DNA of 26,290 nucleotides from an uncultured Clostridia bacterium (GCA_948857205.1 CAQPRV010000051.1:1-26290), one strand, 5' to 3'; shown: positions 1 through 7,699, counted from the stretch's first letter. Notes: generated by a model not told the origin, from the sequence alone. Translations and numbers: made by a program.

Positions 1-229
1 TATTTTTTCTAATTTCGTAGTATCCAAAAAAATGCTTCCTTTCACTATCTCACCTCTACATTTTCTATTTTTTCTCAATCTCTGTTCCTTTTAAAAATTT
101 ACTTGTTCGGTACTTTTTTATGCAAAGTTTTTTCAAACCTTACACCCTTTTCGGTACCGCTTCGGTTTATTCTCTAAAGGATTTTATTGTTTACTTTTCA
201 ATGTACTTTTTTGTTCCTTGTGCGGAACG
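1..229 (-). other. Leader of a leftward stable-RNA (probably rRNA) operon
   Basis: No open reading frame is visible here. Reading leftward from the promoter at 236-264, the transcript would begin around 229 and run off the window. It contains a G+C-richer hairpin candidate (CCGAAGCGGTACCG) and a segment ACATTGAAAAGTAAACA, which resembles the segments found before or between rRNA genes in Firmicutes. Three stacked strong promoters and a long untranslated leader fit an rRNA operon whose 16S gene lies beyond the edge. No rRNA body is present, so the identity of the operon is inference; a tRNA cluster is the alternative. Confidence 0.45.
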
Positions 230-235
230 ATTTGT

Positions 236-264
236 ATTATAATATACTTTTTTCATTTTGTCAA
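236..264 (-). promoter_or_regulatory. Consensus sigma-A promoter P1, firing left
   Basis: On the minus strand there is a perfect -35 TTGACA (264-259), a 17-bp spacer and a perfect -10 TATAAT (241-236). It is the promoter closest to the leader at 1-229. Confidence 0.85.
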
Positions 265-407
265 CACTTTTTGACATTTTATTAAATTTTCTTTGAGCAA
301 AATAAAAAACTAGTAATTACTTTTATATTGTATTCATGATATGCAATTATTATTACTAATTCTTAAGTTCTTTTTTAATTTTTTTGTCTATTGCTAAGTA
401 CTTTTTT

Positions 408-436
408 ATAATAACATTTTTTTTGCATTATGTCAA
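408..436 (-). promoter_or_regulatory. Sigma-A promoter P2, tandem with P1
   Basis: The minus strand has -35 TTGACA (436-431), a 17-bp spacer and -10 TATTAT (413-408). The bases after the -10, AAAAAAGTACTTAGC, closely match those after P3, so P2 and P3 look like duplicated promoter units. Confidence 0.75.
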
Positions 437-499
437 TATATTTTTTTATTTTTTTGTAATTTATATTTTATTGCTTTTATTATCGCTTAATGCTTTTTT

Positions 500-528
500 A
501 TAATAACATTTTAAAACACCTTTGTCAA
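500..528 (-). promoter_or_regulatory. Sigma-A promoter P3, tandem with P1 and P2
   Basis: The minus strand has -35 TTGACA (528-523), a 17-bp spacer and -10 TATTAT (505-500), followed by AAAAAAGCATTAAGC. Three same-direction promoters about 90-170 bp apart are typical of rRNA operons. Between 529 and 802 I see only AT-rich intergenic sequence. Confidence 0.75.
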
Positions 529-802
529 TACTTTTTTATCTTTTTATATATAGATTTTTTTCCAACTTTATAATTAAGTTAAGTAAAAAGCATTTAGGTT
601 CATTATAAATTTCTTCATCAATATGCAAGAGCTTTTAAAGACAATCAAAATAACTAAAAATATTACTTAAAAGGCTTCTTTTTTAGATATATTTTATCTA
701 TATTCCTATTATTTCTTATCATAATGTTAGATAACTGAAAAATTGATAAATTGATAAATATTATTTAGTTAGTCTTTAATAAATTTAATTTGATTTTTCA
801 AT

Positions 803-1036
803 TTATATTTCTACTAAAATCAAATCATCACCTATACATTTTATATCTTTCCATTCTATAACTATATCGTTATTTGAAGAAAATAAATTAAATATTTTAT
901 TACTACCAGGGACAATTATATGTGTTATAGTTCCTGTTTCTAAATCAGCACAAACATCTTGCACATAACCTAGTCTTTTTCCATTTGTAATATTAACAAC
1001 TTCTTTATGTTTAAAATCTAAACCTTTATCTTGCAT
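803..1036 (-). CDS. YlmC/YmxH family PRC-barrel sporulation-associated protein
   Basis: A 77-residue protein with the PRC-barrel-like pattern of the YlmC/YmxH family: an early GKRLGYVQDV strand-turn, then TGTITHIIVPG, then a C-terminal EWKDIKCIGDDLILVE. In Firmicutes this family sits directly after sigG, as here, and is annotated as sporulation-related. Its biochemical role is not established. I chose the ATG at 1036 because a GAGGAG Shine-Dalgarno lies 8 bp before it. An upstream in-frame ATG at 1057 would place that ribosome site inside the coding region. A terminator-like hairpin at 1073-1100 separates it from sigG, so it may be expressed by partial read-through or from its own weak promoter. 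Confidence 0.85.
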   Translation of the reverse strand: MQDKGLDFKHKEVVNITNGKRLGYVQDVCADLETGTITHIIVPGSNKIFNLFSSNNDIVIEWKDIKCIGDDLILVEI

Positions 1037-1072
1037 AATATTTACTCCTCTCTTCATTATATTCTAAATTTT

Positions 1073-1100
1073 AAAAAAATAAACCAAATAAGGTTTATTT
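1073..1100 (-). terminator. Rho-independent terminator after sigG
   Basis: An inverted repeat AATAAACC / GGTTTATT with a 6-nt loop is followed on the minus strand by TTTTTTT. It lies about 80 bp beyond the sigG stop codon and before the ylmC-like start. Confidence 0.65.
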
Positions 1101-1177
1101 TTTATTTCTTTTTTTAATTTAAAATTACATGTCTTTTACAACATTTTGTTAATACTATAAAATTTCTTTATTTATAA

Positions 1178-1955
1178 TTATTTATATAATCTTTTTATAT
1201 GTTGAATTGCACTTTTTTCTAGTCTAGACACTTGTGCTTGCGATATTCCAATTTCATCGGCAACTTCCATTTGTGTTCTACCATCAAAAAATCTCTTTGT
1301 AATAATCATTTTCTCTTTATCATTTAATTTTTGTAGAGCCTCTTTTATTGTCATGTTTTCTGCCCATAGTTCATCTGTATTTTTACTATCTTTTACTTGT
1401 TCCATAATATTAATACTATCAGTTCCATCATTATATGCTGGTTCTTGTAAAGATACTGGATCTTGTATTGCATTAAAACTAAAGGCTACATCTTCTTTTT
1501 CTACTCCTAATTCTTTTGCGATTTCTTCTATATTTGGCTCTCTCCCATGTTCTTTTGTATATCTTTCTTTAAATTGTATAGCCTTATATGCAAGATCTCT
1601 TACAGATCTACTAACTCGTATACTATTATTGTCTCTTAGATATCTTTTTACTTCACCGAATTATCATAGGTACAGCATAGGTTGAAAATTGAACATTTTG
1701 ACTTAAATCAAAATTATCTATTGCTTTTATTAATCCTACACAACCTACTTGAAATAAATCATCTGCACTTTCTCCTCTTCCATAAAACCTTTGTATCACA
1801 CTTAGTACTAATCTTAGATTACCATTAATAAATATGTTTCTTGCTTCTTCATCTCCTGCTTTTATTTTTATAAATAGTTCTTCTTTTTCTTTTCTACTTA
1901 ACAAGGGTAATTTTGATGTGTTGACTCCACATATCTCTACTTTGTTGTTTATCAA
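1178..1955 (-). CDS. sigG: RNA polymerase forespore sigma factor sigma-G, read through one +1 frameshift
   Basis: Late forespore sigma factor. The start is very conserved (KVEICGVNTSKLP). Region 2 follows (NLRLVLSVIQRFYGRGE, DDLFQVGCVGLIKAIDNFD, VQFSTYAVPMII), then region 3, and region 4 ends in GRTQMEVADEIGISQAQVSR. The start is TTG at 1955, 8 bp after AAGGAGG; an ATG at 1973 would place that ribosome site inside the gene. The gene is not open in one frame. At 1658-1656 the frame reads ATT CGG TGA and would stop at about 100 residues. Skipping the C gives ATT GGT GAA GTA, restoring the family sequence MIIGEVKRYLRDNNS. The joined product is 258 residues, the usual sigma-G length, with no other lesion. 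Together with sigE and spoIIGA this is the classic spoIIG region. It could be a one-base pseudogene, but the shared pattern with sigE argues otherwise. Confidence 0.9.
1656..1658 (-). other. +1 frameshift site in sigG at an in-frame CGG codon
   Basis: Minus-strand codons are ATG ATA ATT CGG TGA. Omitting the C of CGG continues as GGT GAA GTA AAA AGA, which codes the conserved Gly-Glu of sigma-G region 2. The zero frame stops immediately after CGG. I see no strong upstream Shine-Dalgarno-like stimulator and no obvious downstream pseudoknot. Confidence 0.7.
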
Positions 1956-2060
1956 AAGAAAAACCTCCTTCAAAAATACTTATTAAAAGTATTTCCAAAA
2001 AAGATTTATTTATTCTCATATTTTATTTACTTTGATAAACTGATTTTAGATTTTAAGGAA

Positions 2061-2800
2061 TTATCCTATTTTACTACTAATTTCTTTTTTCATTTTACCA
2101 ATTATCTTTTTTTCTAATCTTGATATATAGCTTTGTGATATACCGTAATTCATCTGCAACTTCTTTTTGAGTTTTTTCTTTTCCTGTTTTGAATCCAAAC
2201 CTCATCTCCATAATGTCTTTTTCTCTATTATTAAGTTTTTGAATGGATGCTCTTAACAAGGTTTTATCAACTTCATCTTCTATATTTCTAGATGTAATAT
2301 CTGGTTCTGTTCCTAATATGTCTGATAGTAATAATTCGTTTCCATCACCATCTTTATTTAAAGGTTCATCTATCGATACTTCCCCTTTAATTTTATTATT
2401 CTTTCTTAAAAACATTAATATTTCATTTTCAATACATCTTGATGCATAGGTTGCTAACTTAATTTTTTTGTCTGAATTAAAGGTATTTACCCCTTTCATT
2501 AATCCTATTGTTCCTATGGATATTAAATCTTCTATTCCAACTCCGTGTATTTTCAAACTTTTTTGCTATATATACAACTAGTCTTAGATTTCTTTCTACT
2601 AAGGTTTGTCTTACTTGTAAATTATCTTCAGAAGATAATTTATTTATGAGTTCATTTTCTTCTTCTGGAGATAATGGTGGTGGTAAAGTCTGACTTCCTG
2701 CTATATAAAAAATAGGTAGATATTCTATTTCATCTTTATCATTTAGATATTTGGCATATATATTATTTATGCTATTTTTTAATAAATCAACAATTTTCAT
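2061..2800 (-). CDS. sigE: RNA polymerase mother-cell sigma factor sigma-E (pro-sigma-E), read through two +1 frameshifts
   Basis: Early mother-cell sigma factor, made as a precursor and matured by SpoIIGA. The N-terminal ~40 residues form the pro-region, ending near IAGSQTLPPPLSPEEE, which is very characteristic of sigma-E. Region 2 has RNLRLVVYIAKKFENTG and IEDLISIGTIGLMKGVNTF. Region 4 has NNREKDIMEMRFGF and VADELGISQSYISRLEKK. The continuous protein needs two +1 shifts, at CGG 2545-2543 (after ENT) and CGG 2145-2143 (after ADEL). With both Cs skipped the product is 245 residues, normal for the family, ending at a TAA at 2061. No other stop or gap is seen. It starts at ATG 2800, directly after spoIIGA (15-bp gap), as in B. 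subtilis. Unshifted products would be about 107 residues (site 1), or lack the last part of the region 4 helix-turn-helix (site 2). Confidence 0.9.
2143..2145 (-). other. +1 frameshift site 2 in sigE at an in-frame CGG codon
   Basis: Minus-strand codons are GAT GAA TTA CGG TAT ATC. Skipping C gives GGT ATA TCA CAA AGC, restoring ELGISQS of the region 4.2 helix-turn-helix. Unshifted translation runs 15 more codons in a nonsense frame and stops at 2095. Confidence 0.7.
2543..2545 (-). other. +1 frameshift site 1 in sigE at an in-frame CGG codon
   Basis: Minus-strand codons are GAA AAT ACA CGG AGT TGG. Skipping C gives GGA GTT GGA ATA GAA GAT, restoring the conserved ENTGVGIED of sigma-E region 2. 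Unshifted translation continues about 21 codons and stops at 2477. Confidence 0.7.
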
Positions 2801-2815
2801 AAACTCACTCCTTTT

Positions 2816-3703
2816 TTATAATAATTCCACACCTATTAATCCTCTATATTCACCTCTCTTTGTTAAGGATTTATTATAGATACCTATTATTACATTTTCT
2901 ATTTTTTTTTCGTTTTCTTCATTTACAATAACTATGTAATCTGGTCTAAGACCTAATAACATTCCATTTTGCTTTCCTAACGAAGAAAACGGAATTAATT
3001 TCAGTTTTGATATATATTCATTTTTTATATTATCTGGTATTTTACTAAAATCACCTCCTAATATATTTTCCAAATTATTTAATATTTCTTTTGGAACAAT
3101 TTCAAATAAAAGTGTATGTTCTAAAACTATAACTGGCGTGTTTGTTATAGGTTCTTTAAGTAAATTTCCTGTATCTATCATTACCTGTGTTTCAATAATC
3201 TTGTTGTTTAGCTTTACTCTAACTGTACAGAACATATCTTTTTTTGATATCTTTGTTTTTACAATTTTAAAGGATGTAATAATTAAAAAAAATGCAAGCA
3301 TGCTTCCTATTAATACTGTTTTTAAAGGATATGTACCTAAAAATAATCCATTTTTCATAAATATTTCTTGAGGCTTTACTATATATATTAAAGCAAAGGC
3401 TGCTCCTCCAAATACAAATGATGTCATATAAAATATTAATATTTGTTTCCACAATTGTTTAACATTTTGTGGATTGTATGCAATATACACAATTATTATT
3501 GATAATATTATTTTCAATATTAGGCTTGAGTAAACTTCTAATATATCTGTATATGCTACAATTGAATAAATAGCTCCCAATAAGCTTGCTAATGTAACTC
3601 GTAAAGGTTTTATTTTATTTTTAAGTATAATTCCTGTTGCATATAAAATGATGTAATTCATTATTAGATTTTCAATTAATACTACATCTAAATAAATTGT
3701 CAT
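2816..3703 (-). CDS. spoIIGA: Pro-sigma-E processing aspartic protease SpoIIGA
   Basis: A 295-residue membrane protease that activates pro-sigma-E in the mother cell after a forespore signal. The N-terminal ~150 residues form about five membrane segments (starting IYLDVVLIENLIMNYIILY). The C-terminal half is the single-domain, retroviral-type aspartic protease, with the catalytic motif MIDTGNLL (Asp177), which matches the position of the active-site aspartate near residue 183 in B. subtilis, and a second conserved part ending GLIGVELL. The frame is fully open with no CGG codon. The start ATG at 3703 follows an AGGTGAT ribosome site. sigE begins 15 bp after its stop, so the two are co-transcribed and protease and substrate are made together. 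Confidence 0.95.
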   Translation of the reverse strand: MTIYLDVVLIENLIMNYIILYATGIILKNKIKPLRVTLASLLGAIYSIVAYTDILEVYSSLILKIILSIIIVYIAYNPQNVKQLWKQILIFYMTSFVFGGAAFALIYIVKPQEIFMKNGLFLGTYPLKTVLIGSMLAFFLIITSFKIVKTKISKKDMFCTVRVKLNNKIIETQVMIDTGNLLKEPITNTPVIVLEHTLLFEIVPKEILNNLENILGGDFSKIPDNIKNEYISKLKLIPFSSLGKQNGMLLGLRPDYIVIVNEENEKKIENVIIGIYNKSLTKRGEYRGLIGVELL

Positions 3704-3850
3704 GATATCACCTGCTAATTAATCTTACTACTTTATATTTAAAAAATCTGTCTTTTCTTACTGGCGAAAAAAAGAAATAATCGACAATATCAGATTTAAA
3801 TCTCCTTACTATTGTCTAATTTTGAATTATTTTTGTCCATTTTCCTCACA
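3704..3850 (-). promoter_or_regulatory. Probable spoIIG operon control region with Spo0A-box-like sites
   Basis: The gap upstream of spoIIGA contains TTGTCGATT on the minus strand (about 3788-3780), one base from the TTGTCGAA core of the Spo0A box. It also has TTGTCTAA on the plus strand (about 3812-3819). In Bacillus the spoIIG promoter is activated by Spo0A~P. A weak -10-like TATAAA lies near the gene. I see no good -35, as expected for an activator-dependent promoter. Assignment is inference from short motifs. Confidence 0.4.
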
Positions 3851-3952
3851 TAGAAAGAATGTTAAATCAATTGCTTAAAAATATAATTTATATTATTTTT
3901 TTATACTGAGCACTCCCCAAAGGTTATAATTATTTATTATTATCTTTAAGTA

Positions 3953-3990
3953 TAAAAAAATAAGACAATTTAGGTTTGTCCTAATTGTCT
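3953..3990 (-). terminator. Rho-independent terminator after ftsZ
   Basis: The inverted repeat AGACAATTAGG / CCTAAATTGTCT has a 5-nt loop and is followed by a T-rich run on the minus strand. It starts about 10 bp beyond the ftsZ stop and closes the division operon before spoIIGA. Confidence 0.8.
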
Positions 3991-3998
3991 CATTTTTA

Positions 3999-5120
3999 TT
4001 ACATATTTTTATTTTTATTTTTTCTTAAAAATGATGGAATATCTAAGTCATTTTGTGATGAGTTTGTTTCTGTGCTTGCTGGAATTGAGTTTATTTTCTT
4101 TTCCCATGTTTTTGTAACTATGTTTTCTACTCCTACATTTGATGTGTGTACTCCTTTTTCAAAACCTGTTGCTATTACAGTTATTTGTATTTCGTCTGAC
4201 ATGCTAGGGTCTGTTACAGTACCAAATATAATATTTGCTTCTGGATCTACACTACGTTGTACCAATTCTGCTGCTGTGTTTACTTCGTGTAATCCTAAGT
4301 CTTCTCCACCTGTAATGTTTATTATTACTCCTTTTGCTCCTTCTATTGAAGTTTCTAATAATGGACTTTGTATTGCTTCTTTTGCTGCATCTTCAGCTCT
4401 ATTTTCTCCTGCTGCTCTACCTACTCCCATATGTGCCATTCCTTGATTTAGCATTATTGTTTTTACATCTGCAAAATCTAGATTTACTAGTCCTGGTATT
4501 GCTATTAAATCTGATATTCCTTGAACACCTTGTCTTAGTATGTCATCTGCCATTTTAAAAGCTTCTATTATAGAGGTTTTTCTATCAATTATTTGTAATA
4601 ATTTGTCATTTGGTATTACTACTAAAGTATCTACTTTTCCTTTTAGACTTTCTATTCCTCTTTCAGCTTGTGATAGTCTTTTTTTACCTTCAAAGGTAAA
4701 TGGTTTTGTAACTACCCCTATTGTTAGTATTCCCATTTCTTTTGCTGCTTGTGCTACAATTGGTGCAGCTCCTGTACCTGTTCCTCCGCCCATTCCAGCA
4801 GTAACAAATACCATGTCTGCTCCTCTTAATACTTCTGATATTTCTGCTTTACTTTCTTCTGCTGATTGTGCTCCTATATCTGGGTTCGCTCCAGCTCCTA
4901 ATCCTCTTGTTATTTTTTCCCCTATTTGTATTTTTGTATTTGCTCTTGAAGTTTGAAGAGCTTGTCTATCTGTATTTACAGCAATAAAGTCAACTCCTTT
5001 TATTCCTGCATCTATCATTCTATTTACTGCATTGTTTCCTGCTCCTCCTACACCTATAACTTTTATTGTTGCTGCTCCATCCATCATCGCGTAATTATTA
5101 TCGTCATTGTATTCCATCAT
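3999..5120 (-). CDS. ftsZ: Cell division GTPase FtsZ
   Basis: Tubulin-like GTPase of 373 residues that forms the Z ring. Visible signatures are the N-terminal GVGGAGNNAVNRMI, the tubulin G-box MGGGTGTGAAPIVAQ, NFADVKTIM-like NLDFADVKTIM in the T7/synergy region, and a short variable linker leading to the conserved C-terminal peptide DIPSFLRK, which binds FtsA. The start ATG 5120 is preceded by GGGAGG at 9 bp; a second ATG follows directly. It lies 64 bp downstream of ftsA in the same operon and is followed by a terminator at 3953-3990. No CGG codon occurs in frame; the CGG string within GGC GGA is out of frame. Confidence 0.98.
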   Translation of the reverse strand: MMEYNDDNNYAMMDGAATIKVIGVGGAGNNAVNRMIDAGIKGVDFIAVNTDRQALQTSRANTKIQIGEKITRGLGAGANPDIGAQSAEESKAEISEVLRGADMVFVTAGMGGGTGTGAAPIVAQAAKEMGILTIGVVTKPFTFEGKKRLSQAERGIESLKGKVDTLVVIPNDKLLQIIDRKTSIIEAFKMADDILRQGVQGISDLIAIPGLVNLDFADVKTIMLNQGMAHMGVGRAAGENRAEDAAKEAIQSPLLETSIEGAKGVIINITGGEDLGLHEVNTAAELVQRSVDPEANIIFGTVTDPSMSDEIQITVIATGFEKGVHTSNVGVENIVTKTWEKKINSIPASTETNSSQNDLDIPSFLRKNKNKNM

Positions 5121-5184
5121 TTAGTTTTTCCTCCCTTTCTAAAACTATTATCTTTTTTCTTTTTTGATTTAATTTTCTATTTTT

Positions 5185-6414
5185 TTATGAATAAAAGAAT
5201 TCTTTTACTCTTTCAAATATTGTCTTGATAAAACTTTCGCTATTTTGTGAGTCTATATCACTTGATACTGTTTTGGCAAATGGTCTTGCTGCAACATATC
5301 TTACTAAGGCATAACTTGTTCTGTACGTTGCTTTCACTGTACTTATTAGTCTTCCTGTTGATATTTTTACTGGTATGTTTAAGTTTATTTTTCCTGCGAC
5401 GTCACTTTTATTTATGTTTACTATCCCTTGTCCTGTTAGTATTACATTGTTTATTTTTTGTTTTACCCCTTGATTTGTTATGTCTTTATTTACTATTGAG
5501 AATATTTCTTCTATTCTTGCTTCTATTATTTCTATTAGTTCAGAACTTTTTATTATTCTATTTTTGTTATCGTCTTTTGATGTGTTTAGAATTATGTCAT
5601 TATCATTGTCTATGAAGGATTTTAATGCTAATCCATATTGTCTTTTTAGTTTGTCTGCTTCTTCTTCTGAAATATTTAATACAAAGGCTATATCGTTTGT
5701 TATGTTGTCTCCTCCTACTGGTATTGAGTTTGTATACATGAAGGTTGAACTTTCGAATATTCCTATTTCTGTATTTCCAGCTCCTATGTCTAATAGCATT
5801 ATATTGTCATGTAATTCGTTTTTGTCTAATACTAAGTTTCTTTCTGCTAATGCTATTGGTACTATTCCATCTATTTCTAATCCTACTTTTTTGAAGATGT
5901 TGTTTAATTGTCTAACATATTCTTTTTCTGCTAATATAACTTGTGCACTTATCGTGAAGTGTGAACTTAGGTTTCCTACTGGGTCTTTTACTACTGTTCC
6001 ATTTTCTAGTGTAATTTTATCAGGCACTATATCAATTAAGGTTTTTTCATCAGGAATTTCTATGTCTTTTACTTGTAACATTGCATTTTGTACGTCTTTT
6101 ATAGATATTCCAGAATATTTATCTTTTACTTCTTTTGTTATACTATTTTGGACTATTGTTACATATTTTCCTTGGATGGTTACATATGAAGAATTGATTT
6201 TTAGGTTTGTTTCTTCTTCGGCATTTTTTATTGTTTTTGCTATGCATAGACAGATTTCTTCTTCATTTATTATCTTTCCTTTTTTTAGCCCATTACATTT
6301 ATATGAGGTATTACATATGATTTCTACTTGTCCAAAGTTGTTTACTTCCCCTACAACTGTACAGACTTTACTTGTTCCTATGTCAATACCTACTATGATA
6401 TCTCCTATTGCCAA
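5185..6414 (-). CDS. ftsA: Cell division actin-like ATPase FtsA
   Basis: 409-residue actin-fold protein that tethers FtsZ to the membrane. Motifs: phosphate-1 loop VGIDIGTSKVCTVVGEV at the N-terminus, the second phosphate loop LLDIGAGNTEIGIFE in the middle, and ILTGQGI near the adenosine motif. A C-terminal amphipathic helix (SFIKTIFERVKEFFYS) acts as the membrane-targeting sequence. I chose TTG at 6414 because GGAGG lies 7 bp before it and the protein then begins MAIGDIIVGIDIG like its homologues. A start at 6483 would add 23 residues overlapping the promoter. It has its own consensus promoter at 6455-6483 and precedes ftsZ. Confidence 0.95.
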   Translation of the reverse strand: MAIGDIIVGIDIGTSKVCTVVGEVNNFGQVEIICNTSYKCNGLKKGKIINEEEICLCIAKTIKNAEEETNLKINSSYVTIQGKYVTIVQNSITKEVKDKYSGISIKDVQNAMLQVKDIEIPDEKTLIDIVPDKITLENGTVVKDPVGNLSSHFTISAQVILAEKEYVRQLNNIFKKVGLEIDGIVPIALAERNLVLDKNELHDNIMLLDIGAGNTEIGIFESSTFMYTNSIPVGGDNITNDIAFVLNISEEEADKLKRQYGLALKSFIDNDNDIILNTSKDDNKNRIIKSSELIEIIEARIEEIFSIVNKDITNQGVKQKINNVILTGQGIVNINKSDVAGKINLNIPVKISTGRLISTVKATYRTSYALVRYVAARPFAKTVSSDIDSQNSESFIKTIFERVKEFFYS

Positions 6415-6454
6415 GTTAATTCCTCCATTTATTAGTATAATTTCTCTAAGTTTA

Positions 6455-6483
6455 TATATATTACATTTTAAAAAAAATGTCAA
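6455..6483 (-). promoter_or_regulatory. Consensus sigma-A promoter for ftsA-ftsZ
   Basis: Minus strand: -35 TTGACA (6483-6478), a 17-bp spacer, -10 TATATA (6460-6455). It would start transcription about 35 bp before the ftsA TTG. This gives ftsAZ expression independent of the interrupted murA-ftsQ region upstream. Confidence 0.75.
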
Positions 6484-6550
6484 TAGAATTCGTTATATTT
6501 TTGTAATAATCTTGTAATATTTTTGTAATAATTCTTTTTCCCTTTTATCA

Positions 6551-6580
6551 TTTTTTAAGACAGGATTTTGTCCTGCCTAT
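6551..6580. terminator. Hairpin between sbp and ftsA
   Basis: GACAGGA / TCCTGCC with a 5-nt loop lies directly after the sbp stop. The T-run is on the plus strand (TATTTTTTT), with only weak T content on the minus strand. It is either a partial terminator or an mRNA 3' end-stabilising hairpin for the upstream cistrons. Confidence 0.45.
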
Positions 6581-6584
6581 TTTT

Positions 6585-6965
6585 TTAATTACTTTCTTTT
6601 TTAGCTTTTTTATTTTCTTTTAACATATTAGACCATTTATCTACATAGTATCTTCTTATTATTGCTAAATTTACAAACATTCTTCCTACAAATACTACTA
6701 TTGCTGCTAAATATATGTCTACATTTAATTTTTGCCCTAGTATTGTTAATAATATTGCTAAAATTGCATTTCCAAAAAATCCTGTTACAAATATTTTTAA
6801 GTTGAAGTTTTTATTTATTACAGAAGTAATTCCACCAAATACTGAATCCAAAGCTGCTATAATCGCTATTGCTAAATAACTTGAATATGTATAGGAAATC
6901 ATTGGTGCATTTATTCCTATTACTGCTCCTGCTATACATCCTATTAATATTGCTATAAAAATCAT
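6585..6965 (-). CDS. sbp: Small basic protein Sbp (DUF1290)
   Basis: A 126-residue membrane protein of the DUF1290/Sbp family. It has three or four hydrophobic segments (IFIAILIGCIAGAVIGI at the N-terminus, SYLAIAIIAALDSVFGGI, the segment around GNAILAILLTILG, AAIVVFVGRMFVNLAIIRR) and a highly basic C-terminal tail (KENKKAKKES). The ALDSVFGG motif is characteristic. In Bacillus sbp sits between ylxX and ftsA, exactly as here. Function is unknown; position suggests a divisome or envelope role. AGGAGG precedes the ATG. Confidence 0.92.
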   Translation of the reverse strand: MIFIAILIGCIAGAVIGINAPMISYTYSSYLAIAIIAALDSVFGGITSVINKNFNLKIFVTGFFGNAILAILLTILGQKLNVDIYLAAIVVFVGRMFVNLAIIRRYYVDKWSNMLKENKKAKKESN

Positions 6966-6982
6966 TTTTATTCCTCCTATTT

Positions 6983-7690
6983 TTATTGAATGTACTTAAT
7001 TTTTATGTTTTTATTATATTTTGGTATTTTTATTTTGTTTGATTTATTTATACTTACATCTTGTCCTAGTTTTTTCATTTTGTCTACATGTCCTCCATTT
7101 CCTACTAATATGCTTTCTAAATAAGATTGATTTCCTATTGCTTTTATTATGTATGGAGGTAATATTCTTTGTCCATTTACTTTTATATATGCACCTGTTA
7201 TATCTACTATGTCTGACATATTTATAATTCTCTCATTATTTATTGATATCGCTTCTGCTCCTGCTGATTTTAATGCATTTACTATTAATAATAAATCATC
7301 TGAATTTATATCACTAGTTTCTTCATTACTTGTTTCTTTAAGTGTAACTTCTATTCCTTCTCCTTGTACATCTGTTTTTCCCATTGTCATATCTATTTGT
7401 TCAAGTTCTTCTTCTACTAGTTTTCCTGTTTCTTCATTTGATTGTCTTGTTTTTTTATATTCTTCTATTTTAGATGTAATTTCTTCATATTTTTCATTTG
7501 TTTCTTCATATTTAGACTTCCAATTAGCTAGTTCTGATCTAAGTTCCGCTTCTCTCATGTTTTCTATTGATGTTATGTCTGTTTCATTTACAATTTTAAA
7601 TTGCATTGACATAACTAAAGTTAGTGCAAAACATGCTATTCCAATTGTAATAATCATTGTTATTTTACCTTTTTTTAATTTTGTCTTCAT
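6983..7690 (-). CDS. DUF881 family protein (YlxX-like), divisome-operon paralogue 1
   Basis: 235 residues: a short basic N-terminus, one membrane anchor (TMIITIGIACFALTLVMS), a coiled coil around residues 45-90 (ELANWKSKYEETNEKYEEI), then the DUF881 domain. Domain marks are GKTDVQGEGIEVTL, LLLIVNALKSAGAEAISIN, and PPYIIKAIGNQSYLESIL. It should be a single-pass protein with its domain outside the membrane. It is a tandem paralogue of the next gene upstream (7700-8413), with 9 bp between them, matching ylxW/ylxX next to sbp in Bacillus. Function is unknown. Confidence 0.9.
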   Translation of the reverse strand: MKTKLKKGKITMIITIGIACFALTLVMSMQFKIVNETDITSIENMREAELRSELANWKSKYEETNEKYEEITSKIEEYKKTRQSNEETGKLVEEELEQIDMTMGKTDVQGEGIEVTLKETSNEETSDINSDDLLLIVNALKSAGAEAISINNERIINMSDIVDITGAYIKVNGQRILPPYIIKAIGNQSYLESILVGNGGHVDKMKKLGQDVSINKSNKIKIPKYNKNIKIKYIQ

Positions 7691-7699
7691 ATTTTCCTC

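Noticed and set aside
1178..2800. sigE and sigG as ordinary pseudogenes of a non-sporulating lineage.
   Set aside because: Random decay gives mixed stops, deletions and indels at arbitrary places. Here there are only three single-base insertions, all identical in codon context, in otherwise perfectly conserved genes, while spoIIGA is intact.
3717..3840. Possible small frame before spoIIGA (minus strand, encoding ...FFFSPVRKDRFFKYKVV... and ending 4 bp upstream of the spoIIGA ATG), and a 14-codon frame from ATG near 3840.
   Set aside because: The longer frame lacks a convincing start codon, and joining it to the 14-codon frame would need a shift without any CGG. The region is better explained as the spoIIG control region, though a coupled leader peptide is not excluded.
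3999..5120. CGG string within ftsZ (G-box) as a frameshift candidate.
   Set aside because: It is out of frame (GGC GGA) and the gene is fully open; the same holds for the CGG strings in the DUF881, murA, adhE, M23, integrase, Bro-N and winged-helix genes.
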